A DNA stretch of 64,000 nt from DASWHR01 sp036398095 (GCA_036398095.1 DASWHR010000130.1:23503-87502); one strand, 5' to 3'. Shown: positions 46,317-56,235, counted from the stretch's first letter. Numbers and translations are program-made. The notes: generated by a model not told the origin, from the sequence alone.

Positions 46317-46918
46317 CCGAGCCCACGAGCGTCTTGCTTGAGCGCAGTGTCGACGCCGGCGGCGGCGGCCAGCGCGAGCAGCCGAAGCGGGCCGGTGACA
46401 TCGGCGTCGATCTCGACCATGTAGTTGTCGGCGGTGGTGAACATCTCTTTGCCGATGCCGCTCCACTTCTTGGTGATGCGCCCGATCTCGGTCCCGGCGG
46501 CGTCGGTGATGGAGAAGTTCCATGCACGCCAGTTCTCGGCATTGACACCGCCGATCGCCTCGCCTTGCGAACCAAGGAACCCGAAGCGAATCTTGCCGAT
46601 CACGTTCTGCTGCTCGATCGAGCCGACCGGCGCGCCGGCGCCGTCGGCGATCAGCACCTTCGACTTCATGATCTTCGCCGGACGAGTCAACGCCAAGATC
46701 TTCGTTCCGGTCGCGTCGTACACCGACAGATGGTGCGTCAGGAACTGATCCACCGACGTGAACGCGCGAAGCAACTTGCGCGCCTTCGACTGGCCCTCCT
46801 GTCGGATCGCCCCGGCCGCGTTTCCTTCCTCGTCCAAGATCGTGTACTCGTTGGTGAGCTCGATGAGCTTCGCCTTCTGGCTGACGAAGAAGCGGTTGAG
46901 CGTGAGCAAGCTGGACAC
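46313..46918 (-). CDS. Phospholipid-scramblase/LURP1-like protein
   Basis: A 201-residue protein. LNRFFVSQKAKLIELTNEYT, then ILDEEGNAAGAIRQEGQSKA, then LTRPAKIMKSKVLIADGAG and PVGSIEQQNVIGKIRFGFLG fit the Tubby-like/scramblase-related fold of bacterial LURP-one proteins. Its role is unknown; a membrane-lipid or phosphoinositide-like ligand is speculative. Start GTG 46918 follows GGGAGG at 8 nt. Divergent from the dehalogenase; its stop overlaps the convergent persulfide gene stop. Confidence 0.75.
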   Translation of the reverse strand: MSSLLTLNRFFVSQKAKLIELTNEYTILDEEGNAAGAIRQEGQSKARKLLRAFTSVDQFLTHHLSVYDATGTKILALTRPAKIMKSKVLIADGAGAPVGSIEQQNVIGKIRFGFLGSQGEAIGGVNAENWRAWNFSITDAAGTEIGRITKKWSGIGKEMFTTADNYMVEIDADVTGPLRLLALAAAAGVDTALKQDARGLG

Positions 46919-46975
46919 GTCGGCGCCTCCCTCGAATAGAGTTCTCGCCGCGACGATACCGCCCGAGGAGATCCC

Positions 46976-47866
46976 ATGCAGATCTTGCGCACGCCCGATG
47001 AACGGTTCCAGAACCTGCCCGGATTCGCGTACGTTCCGAACTACCTCCAGGCCGGCGAGCTTCGAATCCATTACGTCGATGAAGGACCGGCCGACGCCCC
47101 GCCGGTTCTGATGTTGCACGGGGAGCCCTCGTGGGCCTACCTGTATCGGAAGATGATCCCGGTCTTCACCGCCGTCGGCCTGCGCGCCGTCGCTCCCGAC
47201 TTGGTCGGTTTCGGCCGCAGCGACAAGCCGGCCGAGCGAGGCGACTACACCTACGAGCGACACGTGGCGTGGATGCTGGCCGTGATCGAGCACCTGGATC
47301 TACGCGAGATCACGCTGGTCTGTCAGGACTGGGGGGGCCTGATCGGCCTGCGGCTGGCCGCCGAGCATCCGGATCGGTTCGCGCGCATCGTCGCGGCGAA
47401 CACGTTCCTGCCGACCGGCGACACCAACTTGGGCGAGGCATTCCACCGCTGGCACGAGTACTCGCAGACGACACCGGATTTCAACGTCGGAAACATCGTC
47501 AACGGAGGCTGCGTCACGGATCTGCATCCCGAGATCGTGGCCGCCTACGACGCGCCCTTCCCGTCGGCCGAATTCAAGGCCGGTGCGCGGCAATTCCCGA
47601 CGCTTGTGCCGGCCTCGCCCGACGACCCGGCCGCGGCGGCGAATCGAGCGGCCTGGGGCGTGCTGTCGAAGTGGGAGAAGCCGCTGCTGACCGCGTTCTC
47701 CGATCAGGACCCGATCACTCGCGGCGCCGACCGGTTCTTGCAGGCCGCGATCCCCGGAGCCGCCGGCCGGCCGCACGCCACGATCGAAGGAGCGGGCCAC
47801 TTCCTCCAAGAAGACAAGGGCGAAGAACTCGCGCGGGTCACGATCGAGTTCGTGCAAAGCTGCTGA
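46976..47866 (+). CDS. Haloalkane dehalogenase
   Basis: A 296-residue alpha/beta hydrolase of the haloalkane dehalogenase family, hydrolysing a carbon-halogen bond to an alcohol. Features: VLMLHGEPSWAYLYRKMIPV; PDLVGFGRSDKPAERGDYTY; nucleophile Asp118 in LVCQDWGGLIGLRLA followed by the halide-stabilising Trp119; and catalytic His in IEGAGHFLQEDKGEE. The HGEPSW and CQDWGG signatures resemble subfamily I enzymes (DhlA/DhmA). RBS GAGGAG precedes ATG 46976. The natural substrate is uncertain. Confidence 0.9.
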   Translation: MQILRTPDERFQNLPGFAYVPNYLQAGELRIHYVDEGPADAPPVLMLHGEPSWAYLYRKMIPVFTAVGLRAVAPDLVGFGRSDKPAERGDYTYERHVAWMLAVIEHLDLREITLVCQDWGGLIGLRLAAEHPDRFARIVAANTFLPTGDTNLGEAFHRWHEYSQTTPDFNVGNIVNGGCVTDLHPEIVAAYDAPFPSAEFKAGARQFPTLVPASPDDPAAAANRAAWGVLSKWEKPLLTAFSDQDPITRGADRFLQAAIPGAAGRPHATIEGAGHFLQEDKGEELARVTIEFVQSC

Positions 47867-47989
47867 ATCCGGGTTCGATTCTCCCTCATTGCGGCGCTCG
47901 GGCAGGATTCGAGCCGAAAGCGAGCGAATCATCCTTTGGAAGCGCGCCGGGCGGCTCGGACCCGGCCGATCAGGGAGGAGCACCACATC

Positions 47990-49942
47990 ATGTCGATCGT
48001 TCCGCGCCGCACGCGGATCGGCTTTCCGCTGATCCTTGCGATGCTGGCCGGCGTCCTGGCGTTCGCGCCGGCGCAGGCCGCCCCGTTCTGCAACATCGAT
48101 CTCACCACCGCACCCAACTGCTACGTGGCGGTCGACGACGGAACCGTGATTGCGATGACGGTCCGGGTTCCGGCCGACTGTCGCGACGGATCGCGAGACT
48201 GCCCGACCGTCTTCGAGATGGCCGGCTACGAGAACGGCAGTTCCGAAGGGCTCACCACGATCGGCGAGTTCCGCGGCACCGCCGCGCCGTTGGCGCGCGA
48301 CTCTCGTCAGCTCACCGAAATCTTCGACGGCGACTACGCCACGGTGCATGCGAGCGTTCGCGGCACCGGATGCTCGCAAGGCGAGTTCGACCTGTTCAGC
48401 ATTCGCAGCGCGCTGGACGGCGCGTGGCTGATCGACAACTGGATCGCGAAGCAGGACTGGTCCAACCGCGAGGTCGGCTTGATGGGTCACTCCTACAGCG
48501 GGATCACCGCCACGATGATCGCCGAGCGGCAGCCCGAGCATCTGGTCGCGATGACTGTCTCGGGTTTGATCGACGATCTGTATCGCGGCATCACCTATCT
48601 GGGCGGCGTGTTCAACGCGCTGTTCCCGCCGCTGTGGACGCTGGGCGTCCGCCCGGCCTACGACGTGCTCGGCGGTTTGGCGCAGGGAATCGGCCGGCCG
48701 ATCTGGCGCGAGATTCCAGAGCTGAACCCCTACAACCAAACCTTCGACCGGGCGCAGTCGGTGCAGTGCGCCGGCAACGTCGCGACGAAGAATCGCACCG
48801 TCGTCAACGACCCGGTCGTGCAGGGCGCGCTCGGTTCGACCGACGGCACCTGGTGGCAGGTCCGGTCGCTGATCACCTTCATCGACCGGATCGAGGTTCC
48901 GACCCACATCGCCGGCGCCTATCAGGACGAGCAGACCGGCGCGCGCGGCTTCACGCATCTGTGGGAGCAGGTTCGCGGCGTGCCCAAGCGCCTGCTCATC
49001 TTCAACGGCGACCACGGCACGAATCAGAGCGGCTTCGTGATGAATGACCGTCGCGCCTGGATCGACCATTGGATGCGCGGCGTGGACGGCGGCTACGGCA
49101 CGCTCGCTCAGGATCTGACGTCGGTCGACGTACTGCAGGAGTACCGGGGCACGCCGAACTCGACGATCAGCGACACGCGCTTCCCGCTGAGCACGACGGC
49201 CTGGACGCCCTACTACTTCCGCGCGGGCGGCGGCCTGGACGCGGCCGCGCCGGGAGCGGCCGAGGGTTCGACGGACTATCTGTCGGGCAGCGGGCGTCAA
49301 TCGTGGTCCTACCAGGCCGGACCGACGGCCGGGTCGCCCTTCACGACGGCGGACGGTCCCGACGAGGCGACGTTCACCTCGGCGGCGCTGACGTCGCCGC
49401 TGTCGATCGCGGGTCCGATCACCGCCGACCTGTACCTGTCGTCGTCGGCGCCCGACACCGCGCTGTTCGCGCAATTGATCGACGTCTCCCCCACCGGGCA
49501 GCGCACGTATCTGCAGCGCGGCATCCTGAAGGCGAGCCATCGCGCGATCGACGCGGATCTCAGCGACTGCGTGGACGCGGCGAACGTCGCGGCCGACTGC
49601 GATGCGCCCGGCGCGCATCTGTACCGGCCGTGGCGTCCCCATACCAACCCGGTGCCGATTGCGCCCGGCGCGGTCGAGCATTACCTGCTCGAGATCTTCC
49701 CGGTCGGTCACGTGTTCCGGCCCGGCCATTCGATCATGGTCAAAATCATGGCGCCGCCGAACGTGGAGTCGTACTACTCGTACGTCTCGCAGGTCGCACC
49801 GGCCGTGAACACGCTCTGGCACGACGCGTCGCGTCCGTCCTCGATCACGCTGCCGGTGATCCCGAACGCGCCGGTCGCGGCAACCGGCCGCGACTGCGGC
49901 CAACTCGAGGCGGTCCGCTGCGTCGCCAAGCCCAACGGATGA
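47990..49942 (+). CDS. Exported S15/CocE-NonD-family hydrolase
   Basis: A 650-residue exported protein (signal GFPLILAMLAGVLAFAPAQA). The catalytic alpha/beta domain has VHASVRGTGCSQGEFDLFSI and the nucleophile elbow REVGLMGHSYSGITATMIAE (Ser); the acid/base part is near HIAGAYQDEQTGARG and LLIFNGDHGTNQSGF (His). The C-terminal jelly-roll (IAGPITADLYLSSSAPDTAL, FPVGHVFRPGHSIMVKIMAP) is typical of X-Pro dipeptidyl-peptidase-like S15 enzymes and cocaine-esterase relatives. Substrate (ester or peptide) is not fixed by sequence. GGGAGGAG precedes ATG 47990. Confidence 0.88.
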   Translation: MSIVPRRTRIGFPLILAMLAGVLAFAPAQAAPFCNIDLTTAPNCYVAVDDGTVIAMTVRVPADCRDGSRDCPTVFEMAGYENGSSEGLTTIGEFRGTAAPLARDSRQLTEIFDGDYATVHASVRGTGCSQGEFDLFSIRSALDGAWLIDNWIAKQDWSNREVGLMGHSYSGITATMIAERQPEHLVAMTVSGLIDDLYRGITYLGGVFNALFPPLWTLGVRPAYDVLGGLAQGIGRPIWREIPELNPYNQTFDRAQSVQCAGNVATKNRTVVNDPVVQGALGSTDGTWWQVRSLITFIDRIEVPTHIAGAYQDEQTGARGFTHLWEQVRGVPKRLLIFNGDHGTNQSGFVMNDRRAWIDHWMRGVDGGYGTLAQDLTSVDVLQEYRGTPNSTISDTRFPLSTTAWTPYYFRAGGGLDAAAPGAAEGSTDYLSGSGRQSWSYQAGPTAGSPFTTADGPDEATFTSAALTSPLSIAGPITADLYLSSSAPDTALFAQLIDVSPTGQRTYLQRGILKASHRAIDADLSDCVDAANVAADCDAPGAHLYRPWRPHTNPVPIAPGAVEHYLLEIFPVGHVFRPGHSIMVKIMAPPNVESYYSYVSQVAPAVNTLWHDASRPSSITLPVIPNAPVAATGRDCGQLEAVRCVAKPNG

Positions 49943-49966
49943 ATCCACATCGATCGCCAGCGAAAC

Positions 49967-50224
49967 CTACGGCCGAGACCTCTCGCCCATCTTGCGGATC
50001 AGATAGGCGAGAAGCGCGAGGGGAAGTAGAGAAGCGTATAGTTCAAACCACTCTTCAGATGCGGGCTTGACGATCACTGTCACCCAAACTGCTACGGTCA
50101 ATACCAGCAGGATGGCCTGAGCCATCCGATGTTTCCTTGTCGGCTCTCTCCCAAGCTTCGAAACTTGCAAGAGCATAACTGCTGAGACTGTCGCAGCGAA
50201 AAGCAGATTGAGCGCGAGGATCAT
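49967..50224 (-). CDS. Small three-helix membrane protein
   Basis: An 85-residue membrane protein with three hydrophobic helices (ILALNLLFAATVSAVMLLQV, MAQAILLVLTVAVWVTVIV and LYASLLPLALLAYLIRK). No family recognised. It follows the large secreted protein gene by 11 bp and lies in the lower-GC block. Small membrane partners next to exported proteins with hydrophobic tails are often immunity proteins, but that is speculation here. Confidence 0.58.
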   Translation of the reverse strand: MILALNLLFAATVSAVMLLQVSKLGREPTRKHRMAQAILLVLTVAVWVTVIVKPASEEWFELYASLLPLALLAYLIRKMGERSRP

Positions 50225-50235
50225 AGTGATGTTCC

Positions 50236-52944
50236 TCAGTAGTCCTGATTCGTGATGACATCGAACGACCATTCGCGCTCTTGGATGTCGCAGATGAAAT
50301 TCCCGAGGAAGAAATCAGCCGCCGCTGACGCAGCAATTCCAGGAGCACCTGCCGCATAGCCGGCTGCTTGAGTGAGGATCCTAGTGATTCCGCAGGCCGT
50401 CGCATACCAGTCGTTTCGTCCGTACCTGTGGTACAGGTAGCCGATGACGTGACCCTTGTTGTCTTCGTAGTAGTTCACTGGTGGGTTTTTTGCTTGTGCT
50501 GTCGCCCGAAAACTTATCTTCGACGTGACCGTCTGCCACGTGACGTCGTAGTTGGACTGAAAACGGTTTCCCTCGGTTCCCGACCAGCACGTATCGGCAT
50601 CCCACTCGTACCAGTGCTGCACGTAGCTGATCATTTCGCCAAGCTCGCCTGAGTCGCGACCTGTGAAACGCTCCGCGGAAAGCCTCACCGGCTGCTTCTC
50701 AGTCAAACTCCACTCCTTGGGACGAAACTCGTGCGTCGTCTTGTCAGAGATGGGGCCGTATTGGTTCCTCCCACAGTCGCGGTATCCGTCTCCGTTGACG
50801 TCAACTGCCTTGAAAGGATGCGCCCCGATGTAGGAGACGGGGGAGGACTGTAGGTACTTGGCTTCAGCCGCTTCGTCGGACATGCTCCACTTGACTGCGA
50901 GGTCCTCCTCACGACCGTCAGCAGTTCCCTTCGATCGATGCCAACCGACATAGATGTCATGAACTGCTTTGTCGTAATTCCTGTTCCGGTCGCTCACTTC
51001 CAGCAGGCCCGCCTGACGACATGCCGTGGAGTCGGGCGCGACCGGTTCGCCGTTTTCGTCAACGCACTTGTGTACACTATTGCTGCTGTCGTCCACGCTC
51101 GTGCAGTCGCTCTCGCAGGGAATGGCCGAGTAAAGCCATCCAACGTCTGCGCCAGAGGAAGTGCAGTATGCGATCCCACATAGTCCGGTGGCCCAAGCAG
51201 ATTGCGCGCCAACAGGACCCGATTGCTGGCCGAACTGCTGTTGATGGATTGCGTCGGCCGTTGTCGGCCGTGGATTATGCTGGCCTGCCGCCCACCATGC
51301 ATATTCCGTGCCTTCATGCCAGCTGCTTTCGCCGTCGGCTGTGAGCAACTGCAGAGGAACCATGAGTGATACTTCAGGATTGGCGAGGCACAATGGTCGG
51401 TCCGTGGCATTCTGGTTGTCCATGCATTTCACGGACGATTTTCCGGCATCCCGGGCTTGGATGAGCTTGGATGCCTCCGGGCTAGAAAGATACGTGATCA
51501 AGTAGTCCGCGCCCACCGGGGGGCACGTCTGGATCGTGCAAGCCGAGGGCGGACTCGGGATAGCCCCGGGGTCGTACACCCCGACGTAAGGGATCGCCAC
51601 GTCGAAGATCGGCAGCGCCGATCCAGCCGGCAACGTCACCGAGACCGCGCCGATCCACTTCTCACCCGGAGCACCTTGCAGGATCATATCTGTGTCGCCG
51701 GCCTCAAGGACGGCGATCTGCTGAGCCACGATCAGATCGTCAGGCCAGTTCGAAGCCTGCGTTGACACCGGGACCTCGTAGAGAGGTGACTCCAGACCGT
51801 CAACTGTGTATCGAACTTTGACTTGGCTGAGATCCAAGAAAAACGGCACGTTCCCCCATCCGGCATGCGCTGACCCGGTCAGAGTCGCCGTGAATGCTCC
51901 CGAATGAACAGTCACATCCGGGAACAGCCATTTGATTTCACCTGACGGCAACGTCTCGGACTGCGGGACCCCGTGACGGACGGTCACCGTAGGCAGGACC
52001 GAAAACGAATATCGCATAGCCAGGAATTCCGACGTGACCGACCCAACGTTTCCGGCACGATCTTGAATCTGAACCAACGCTGCGTAGCGGTGCCGCACAG
52101 TAAACGGATACTCTGCCGAAGTGATCTGAGCCGTAGAAGCGTCCCAACTCGACGCAATCACAACCGGCGAACCGGGGACCGCCATGTCCGAGATGGTGAC
52201 AGTCGCGGAATCGCCTTGAATTCCAGAGCCGCTATCGGTCGCCCGCGCCTGAAGCGACGCGACCGGTAAGGCCAAGTTGCCGTCGTCGGCAGGGCTGACC
52301 CCGTATAGCAAAGGGGGCGTGTTGTCGATCACATATGAGACCGGCTGGGCGCCGGTGTCGATGCGCGTTCCGGCGCAGTCGTCCACGCGCGCGTTGAGGG
52401 TGTAGGTCCCTTCCGGAGATCCGACGGGCAGGCTCGGTGTGTATCGCCAGACTTGTTGGCCGTTTTCCGAGCCGTCGTGATCCATGGTCTCGGTCGTTCC
52501 GGTGCGGCTGTCGGTGATCCTTGCGCAGGATTCCACCTCTGGATTCGGCGCCCATGTGCGAAGCGTCGCGGTTACCGTCGCAGGACCTTGCGCTGTGCTG
52601 ACGTAGGGATCGGGCAGCGTGACGCTTGTGAGGTACGCGAGCGTGAAGTTGCGGGTGGCGGACGGCGATGTAGCGGAAAGAGTGACAGTAGCGCTATCGC
52701 TGGTGAGGCCCTGCTTCGAGACGCCCAAAGTGTAGGTTCCGAACTGAACCTCCTGGATCCAGTAGACGCCGTCGGCGTCAGTGACCGCCGTCTGCCCGCC
52801 ATCATCTACAAAGACGCCTTGTAATGGCTGGCCACCAGGAGATGAGATTGTTCCCGAGATCTGAAGGACTCCAGCACGGGCGACGGGCATGAGAGCGGCG
52901 AGCATCCCAAGCGCGAGAACACTGACGATCGCGGGTCGCCGCAT
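50236..52944 (-). CDS. Large secreted protein with carboxypeptidase-regulatory-like domain
   Basis: A 902-residue exported protein (signal IVSVLALGMLAALMPVARAG). Residues 25-110 form a carboxypeptidase regulatory-like sandwich (LQISGTISSPGGQPLQGVFV, DDGGQTAVTDADGVYWIQEV); Ig-like domains follow (VIDNTPPLLYGVSPADD, YAALVQIQDRAGNVGSVTSE). The C-terminal third is cysteine-rich and aromatic (GELGEMISYVQHWYEWDADT) and ends with a hydrophobic small-residue stretch (ILTQAAGYAAGAPGIAASAA) before the last 25 residues. Function unknown. The ATG overlaps the upstream stop, so it is coupled to the 131-residue paralogous protein. Confidence 0.72.
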   Translation of the reverse strand: MRRPAIVSVLALGMLAALMPVARAGVLQISGTISSPGGQPLQGVFVDDGGQTAVTDADGVYWIQEVQFGTYTLGVSKQGLTSDSATVTLSATSPSATRNFTLAYLTSVTLPDPYVSTAQGPATVTATLRTWAPNPEVESCARITDSRTGTTETMDHDGSENGQQVWRYTPSLPVGSPEGTYTLNARVDDCAGTRIDTGAQPVSYVIDNTPPLLYGVSPADDGNLALPVASLQARATDSGSGIQGDSATVTISDMAVPGSPVVIASSWDASTAQITSAEYPFTVRHRYAALVQIQDRAGNVGSVTSEFLAMRYSFSVLPTVTVRHGVPQSETLPSGEIKWLFPDVTVHSGAFTATLTGSAHAGWGNVPFFLDLSQVKVRYTVDGLESPLYEVPVSTQASNWPDDLIVAQQIAVLEAGDTDMILQGAPGEKWIGAVSVTLPAGSALPIFDVAIPYVGVYDPGAIPSPPSACTIQTCPPVGADYLITYLSSPEASKLIQARDAGKSSVKCMDNQNATDRPLCLANPEVSLMVPLQLLTADGESSWHEGTEYAWWAAGQHNPRPTTADAIHQQQFGQQSGPVGAQSAWATGLCGIAYCTSSGADVGWLYSAIPCESDCTSVDDSSNSVHKCVDENGEPVAPDSTACRQAGLLEVSDRNRNYDKAVHDIYVGWHRSKGTADGREEDLAVKWSMSDEAAEAKYLQSSPVSYIGAHPFKAVDVNGDGYRDCGRNQYGPISDKTTHEFRPKEWSLTEKQPVRLSAERFTGRDSGELGEMISYVQHWYEWDADTCWSGTEGNRFQSNYDVTWQTVTSKISFRATAQAKNPPVNYYEDNKGHVIGYLYHRYGRNDWYATACGITRILTQAAGYAAGAPGIAASAAADFFLGNFICDIQEREWSFDVITNQDY

Positions 52945-53339
52945 CACGGGATCTCCTTCCGGGGGCAGGGCAGTTGGATATCGTGGCGCTTTCCCCCGTT
53001 TAGCAGCGCACTGTCGATGCTGCTAGACACCGTCTCGTTGCCACCACAGTTTCCATAGCTGTAGCCCAAAGTGACTGTGCCGGGCTGGAGTTGATATAGA
53101 TCGTAAAAGCCGCGGAAATCGCTGATGGCCGTGCTCCCTCCGTCGTCTACGTAGACGCCGGACACCGGTAGGCCGTTGATGTCAGTGACGAAGCCGTAGA
53201 TGTTGAACGTGCAGCGAGCCGGGCTGTCAACAAGGGGCGGAACGCACGCCAGGCTGTCGATGAAGTCTTCCGACCGGGCCAACCCCGCAGAGATCACCAG
53301 TAGCAGCGTCGCCGAGATTCCGAAGCTCTTATGTCTCAC
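52944..53339 (-). CDS. Small secreted carboxypeptidase-regulatory-like protein
   Basis: A 131-residue exported protein (signal SFGISATLLLVISAGLARSE). It consists of one carboxypeptidase-regulatory-like domain: CTFNIYGFVTDINGLPVSGV, YVDDGGSTAISDFRGFYDLY, QLQPGTVTLGYSYGNCGG. This matches the N-terminal domain of the 902-residue protein downstream and of the 861-residue protein upstream, so the three are related by duplication of this module. GTG 53339 follows GGAGG 8 nt upstream. Confidence 0.72.
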   Translation of the reverse strand: MRHKSFGISATLLLVISAGLARSEDFIDSLACVPPLVDSPARCTFNIYGFVTDINGLPVSGVYVDDGGSTAISDFRGFYDLYQLQPGTVTLGYSYGNCGGNETVSSSIDSALLNGGKRHDIQLPCPRKEIP

Positions 53340-53340
53340 G

Positions 53341-55926
53341 TCAGCATCCTCCTTGGTATGCGAGGGTGAAGACGCCGATCAGCTCGATCGAGAAAAGCGG
53401 CGTCGAGTTAGGTTGATAGGCGAATTCGCCTCCCGAGAACATCTGCAGATCACCGGCCGTAGGCGGCGTCAGCGCAGAAGCAGGCCACCATGCAGAGACT
53501 ACGTCCGGAGCGACGAGTGTCTGTCCATCGCGGCTGATGGTCGCATCGCGGGCCTTGTCGTATGCGCCGACGAGGGGTGCGTGATCCTGGTTGATGGCAT
53601 GAACGATCTCAAATTCGGAGGCCCGAAGCGTCCCTGCCCAAAGCTTGTCGTTCGGATCAGATGAAGCGTCGGCATCAACCTGTTCGGTTCCGCCCACGCT
53701 CTCGGGATCGGGATCATAACCACCTACCGGCGAAATGGTCGTGATGATGCGTTCCAGCTTCGTTGCAACGGTGCCGCCACCCGCCTCTGGGCAAGATGTT
53801 TGACCGGAACGGCTGTGGGCTTGCGACCATACGGCAATAGTGCGCGGCGGCGATGCCGTAAGATCACTGAGGCAGTTGGTCCCACTCTCCACCTTGCAGC
53901 CCGAGAACGAGTAAGCGAAGGGCGTTAGATGAATCGACGCCGCATAGGAGTCAGCCGGTGCAGGAAGCCCCGTGCATAGATCTTGAGCCAACCCGTTGAC
54001 TCGGCCACCGCAACCCAATGATGCACCAGAAGAACGGGCCGCGTTGTCGGGCTCAGTTCTGACCGGGTGAAGATTCGATAGACCGCATCGCGAGCTACGG
54101 GAAGTCAAAGGCAGTCTTGGGCATGAGTAGGGAGCGGCACCCGAACTCGGCTGAGGCTCCTGGCCACAGGGATCGCCGTTATCCTCGCCCACCACATCGG
54201 GAAGTGGCCGGCAGCCGGGATCCCACCGAGCAACCTCGTCCGGCTCGGGCAGTCCCTGGACTCCCACGGCGGCCTGCTTCCAGCCTCCATCGATGCCAAC
54301 GGCGAGATTGTGTTCCGCGCCATTGACCGAGCAGAAGTCCGTTGCTGTCGTGCAAAGGGTTATCGTTAAGGCTGCCTTCTCGGGTCGCGAAGAAATCGAC
54401 TGTACCGGGTCCCCAAGAAACTGGGGGAGGCTCAAGACGGCTTCGTCTGGCTCAAGTGTTGCGGTGGTACCAACATCCCCGAATCCTTGGGGAACCCCAA
54501 CGGTTAGATTTGGCAACGTCACCGTCGCTGAAGGGGCTCTCGTCTTGAGCGGCTCGGCGGATGGAAACAGCACATAGAATTCGTGGACGACCGAGGTCTG
54601 CGGGATCGCGACGGTGACGGTCTGTGAGGCGCCGTCGGCGCGGCGGAACACGACGCTGGCCGATGAAAACTCAAAGTCACGTTCGACCTGCGACTTGCCG
54701 ACGCGGGTTGTCGCGTTCAGGATCTCCTCGTAGGCCGAGACATCGACTGTCGGCGCCGCGAACGTGACGGTCGAAGGCTCTGGCGTGGCGCCCTCCGGAT
54801 TGACGCCGACTGTGGCCTGACGCAGCGATGCGGTTGCGGTACCGGCGGTGACCTGGATAACCGTGAAGAACGAAACGGCGCTGGCCTGGTTGCCGGCCAG
54901 GTCGGCGGCGCGAAGCTCGAGCTTGTGAACCCCGGGCGGGACGTTCAAGCCTCCGGCTGTTGCGAGCCCTCCGGAGGATTCGATCGCCAGGTCTTGGCCG
55001 TCGAGCAAGATCTGCAGCGAAGCCGCTTCCACGCCGGCGAGCGAATCAGACCACTGAGCTGAAATCGAGGACATATCGAGATGGTTCGCAAATGGCGCGG
55101 GGACGGCCGCAGTCAGCGTCGGCGGGGCACTATCGACGATGAAGGTGCCCGAGTCGTCGTGGCCGAGTAGGGTGCCGGTCGGCGCATCACAGGTGCCACC
55201 CAATCCGCTGACGGCGCATGCCTTGAAGCCGTGCACGCCATCCGACGTGGTCGTGGGAACCAGATAGGAAATGACCCACTTGGACCAGCCCGGCGGATCG
55301 GAATACGAGTCCTCGAACCACATCGCATGCATCTCGGCCCCGACCTGCACATAGACCTGCGATCCGATCACCGGCGCGGTCGTATACACGCGGAAGGTGA
55401 TCATCTCCTGCGGATCGTTGTTGAAACGAGCCGGATTGCTATTCGTGGCCGAGATATGGGAGAACGTTCTTAGCGCATACTCGAGCTTGAAATGCGGCGA
55501 CCAAGTAATCGACGGTGCGTTGTTGGTAATCGTCTGATGCGCGTATCGATCCCGAGCTGCAGTCAAGTCAACCGGCGCGTTTGTCCAAACCTCGATCGAG
55601 AAAGCGCCCGTCGCCGAACTGGTCGCCGAACCATAAGCCCAGTACACGGCCACGCCGCTGAGCGGAGAGCCCTGGACATCGGTCACAAGCCCCTGAATCG
55701 TGACCTTGGGATTCCCGGAGGGAATGCAACTTTGGCAGCTCGGAGGCGGCGGCGGCTCGGGAACATAGAAACAAACATCGGTATCGCAGACCTGTTCCGC
55801 ACGAACCACCGACACGCCAACAGATGCCACAAGCATCACGAACGCGACTGCCACGACCCGCCCGCGAGGCCGGCTAGTCCAAGCCGGGTGCTGTGTCTTC
55901 ACGACACACACACCAGACCGCGGCAT
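53341..55926 (-). CDS. Large secreted multi-Ig protein
   Basis: An 861-residue exported protein (signal VVAVAFVMLVASVGVSVVRA). After a Pro-rich Cys linker (CFYVPEPPPPPSCQSCIPSG) comes the same regulatory-like module (VTIQGLVTDVQGSPLSGVAV), then Ig-like/fibronectin-like domains (PPTLTAAVPAPFANHLDMSS, LRAADLAGNQASAVSFFTVI) and a Cys-rich C-terminal half. No catalytic motif. It heads the lower-GC operon running to 49967. The 5' RBS is weak, and a GTG a few codons downstream is an alternative. Confidence 0.7.
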   Translation of the reverse strand: MPRSGVCVVKTQHPAWTSRPRGRVVAVAFVMLVASVGVSVVRAEQVCDTDVCFYVPEPPPPPSCQSCIPSGNPKVTIQGLVTDVQGSPLSGVAVYWAYGSATSSATGAFSIEVWTNAPVDLTAARDRYAHQTITNNAPSITWSPHFKLEYALRTFSHISATNSNPARFNNDPQEMITFRVYTTAPVIGSQVYVQVGAEMHAMWFEDSYSDPPGWSKWVISYLVPTTTSDGVHGFKACAVSGLGGTCDAPTGTLLGHDDSGTFIVDSAPPTLTAAVPAPFANHLDMSSISAQWSDSLAGVEAASLQILLDGQDLAIESSGGLATAGGLNVPPGVHKLELRAADLAGNQASAVSFFTVIQVTAGTATASLRQATVGVNPEGATPEPSTVTFAAPTVDVSAYEEILNATTRVGKSQVERDFEFSSASVVFRRADGASQTVTVAIPQTSVVHEFYVLFPSAEPLKTRAPSATVTLPNLTVGVPQGFGDVGTTATLEPDEAVLSLPQFLGDPVQSISSRPEKAALTITLCTTATDFCSVNGAEHNLAVGIDGGWKQAAVGVQGLPEPDEVARWDPGCRPLPDVVGEDNGDPCGQEPQPSSGAAPYSCPRLPLTSRSSRCGLSNLHPVRTEPDNAARSSGASLGCGGRVNGLAQDLCTGLPAPADSYAASIHLTPFAYSFSGCKVESGTNCLSDLTASPPRTIAVWSQAHSRSGQTSCPEAGGGTVATKLERIITTISPVGGYDPDPESVGGTEQVDADASSDPNDKLWAGTLRASEFEIVHAINQDHAPLVGAYDKARDATISRDGQTLVAPDVVSAWWPASALTPPTAGDLQMFSGGEFAYQPNSTPLFSIELIGVFTLAYQGGC

Positions 55927-56235
55927 ATGTGCGTCCCAGGATGGACCGCACTCGAAAGCCGGCCGTGCCGATCACTCATCGCGCCCCCCCAAGGGCGGCC
56001 CGGGAACCCGCCCCCTCTCGGCAGAGATCCGCCTCAGCCGAACCCAGCAGACGCAATGCCCGTGACAGCACAACGCCTTAATGTCCACGTTCGGGGGCTA
56101 GGAGCGTTTCTCCTGCTTTGCTACCGAAGAATATCTTCGTGACCAGATCGGAGCCTGGGCCGGGTTATTCAGCGGATGCCGAGGCTTCCTCGGACGGCTC
56201 CGCGGCCGGACACGGCGCGTGATCTCGTGATCGTG
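55927..56235. other. 309-bp intergenic gap with small hairpins
   Basis: No convincing coding frame is seen. It holds three short stems: AGGAG/CTCCT (56101-56115), CGAAGA/TCTTCG (56126-56140) and CCGAGG/CCTCGG (56179-56193). They lie downstream of the minus-strand metalloprotease gene and could act as weak terminators. No T-run follows any of them. Confidence 0.4.

Noticed and set aside
47300..49948. 882-residue open frame on the minus strand opposite the dehalogenase and S15 genes
   Set aside because: Low-complexity Arg-rich composition spanning two real genes; a GC shadow.
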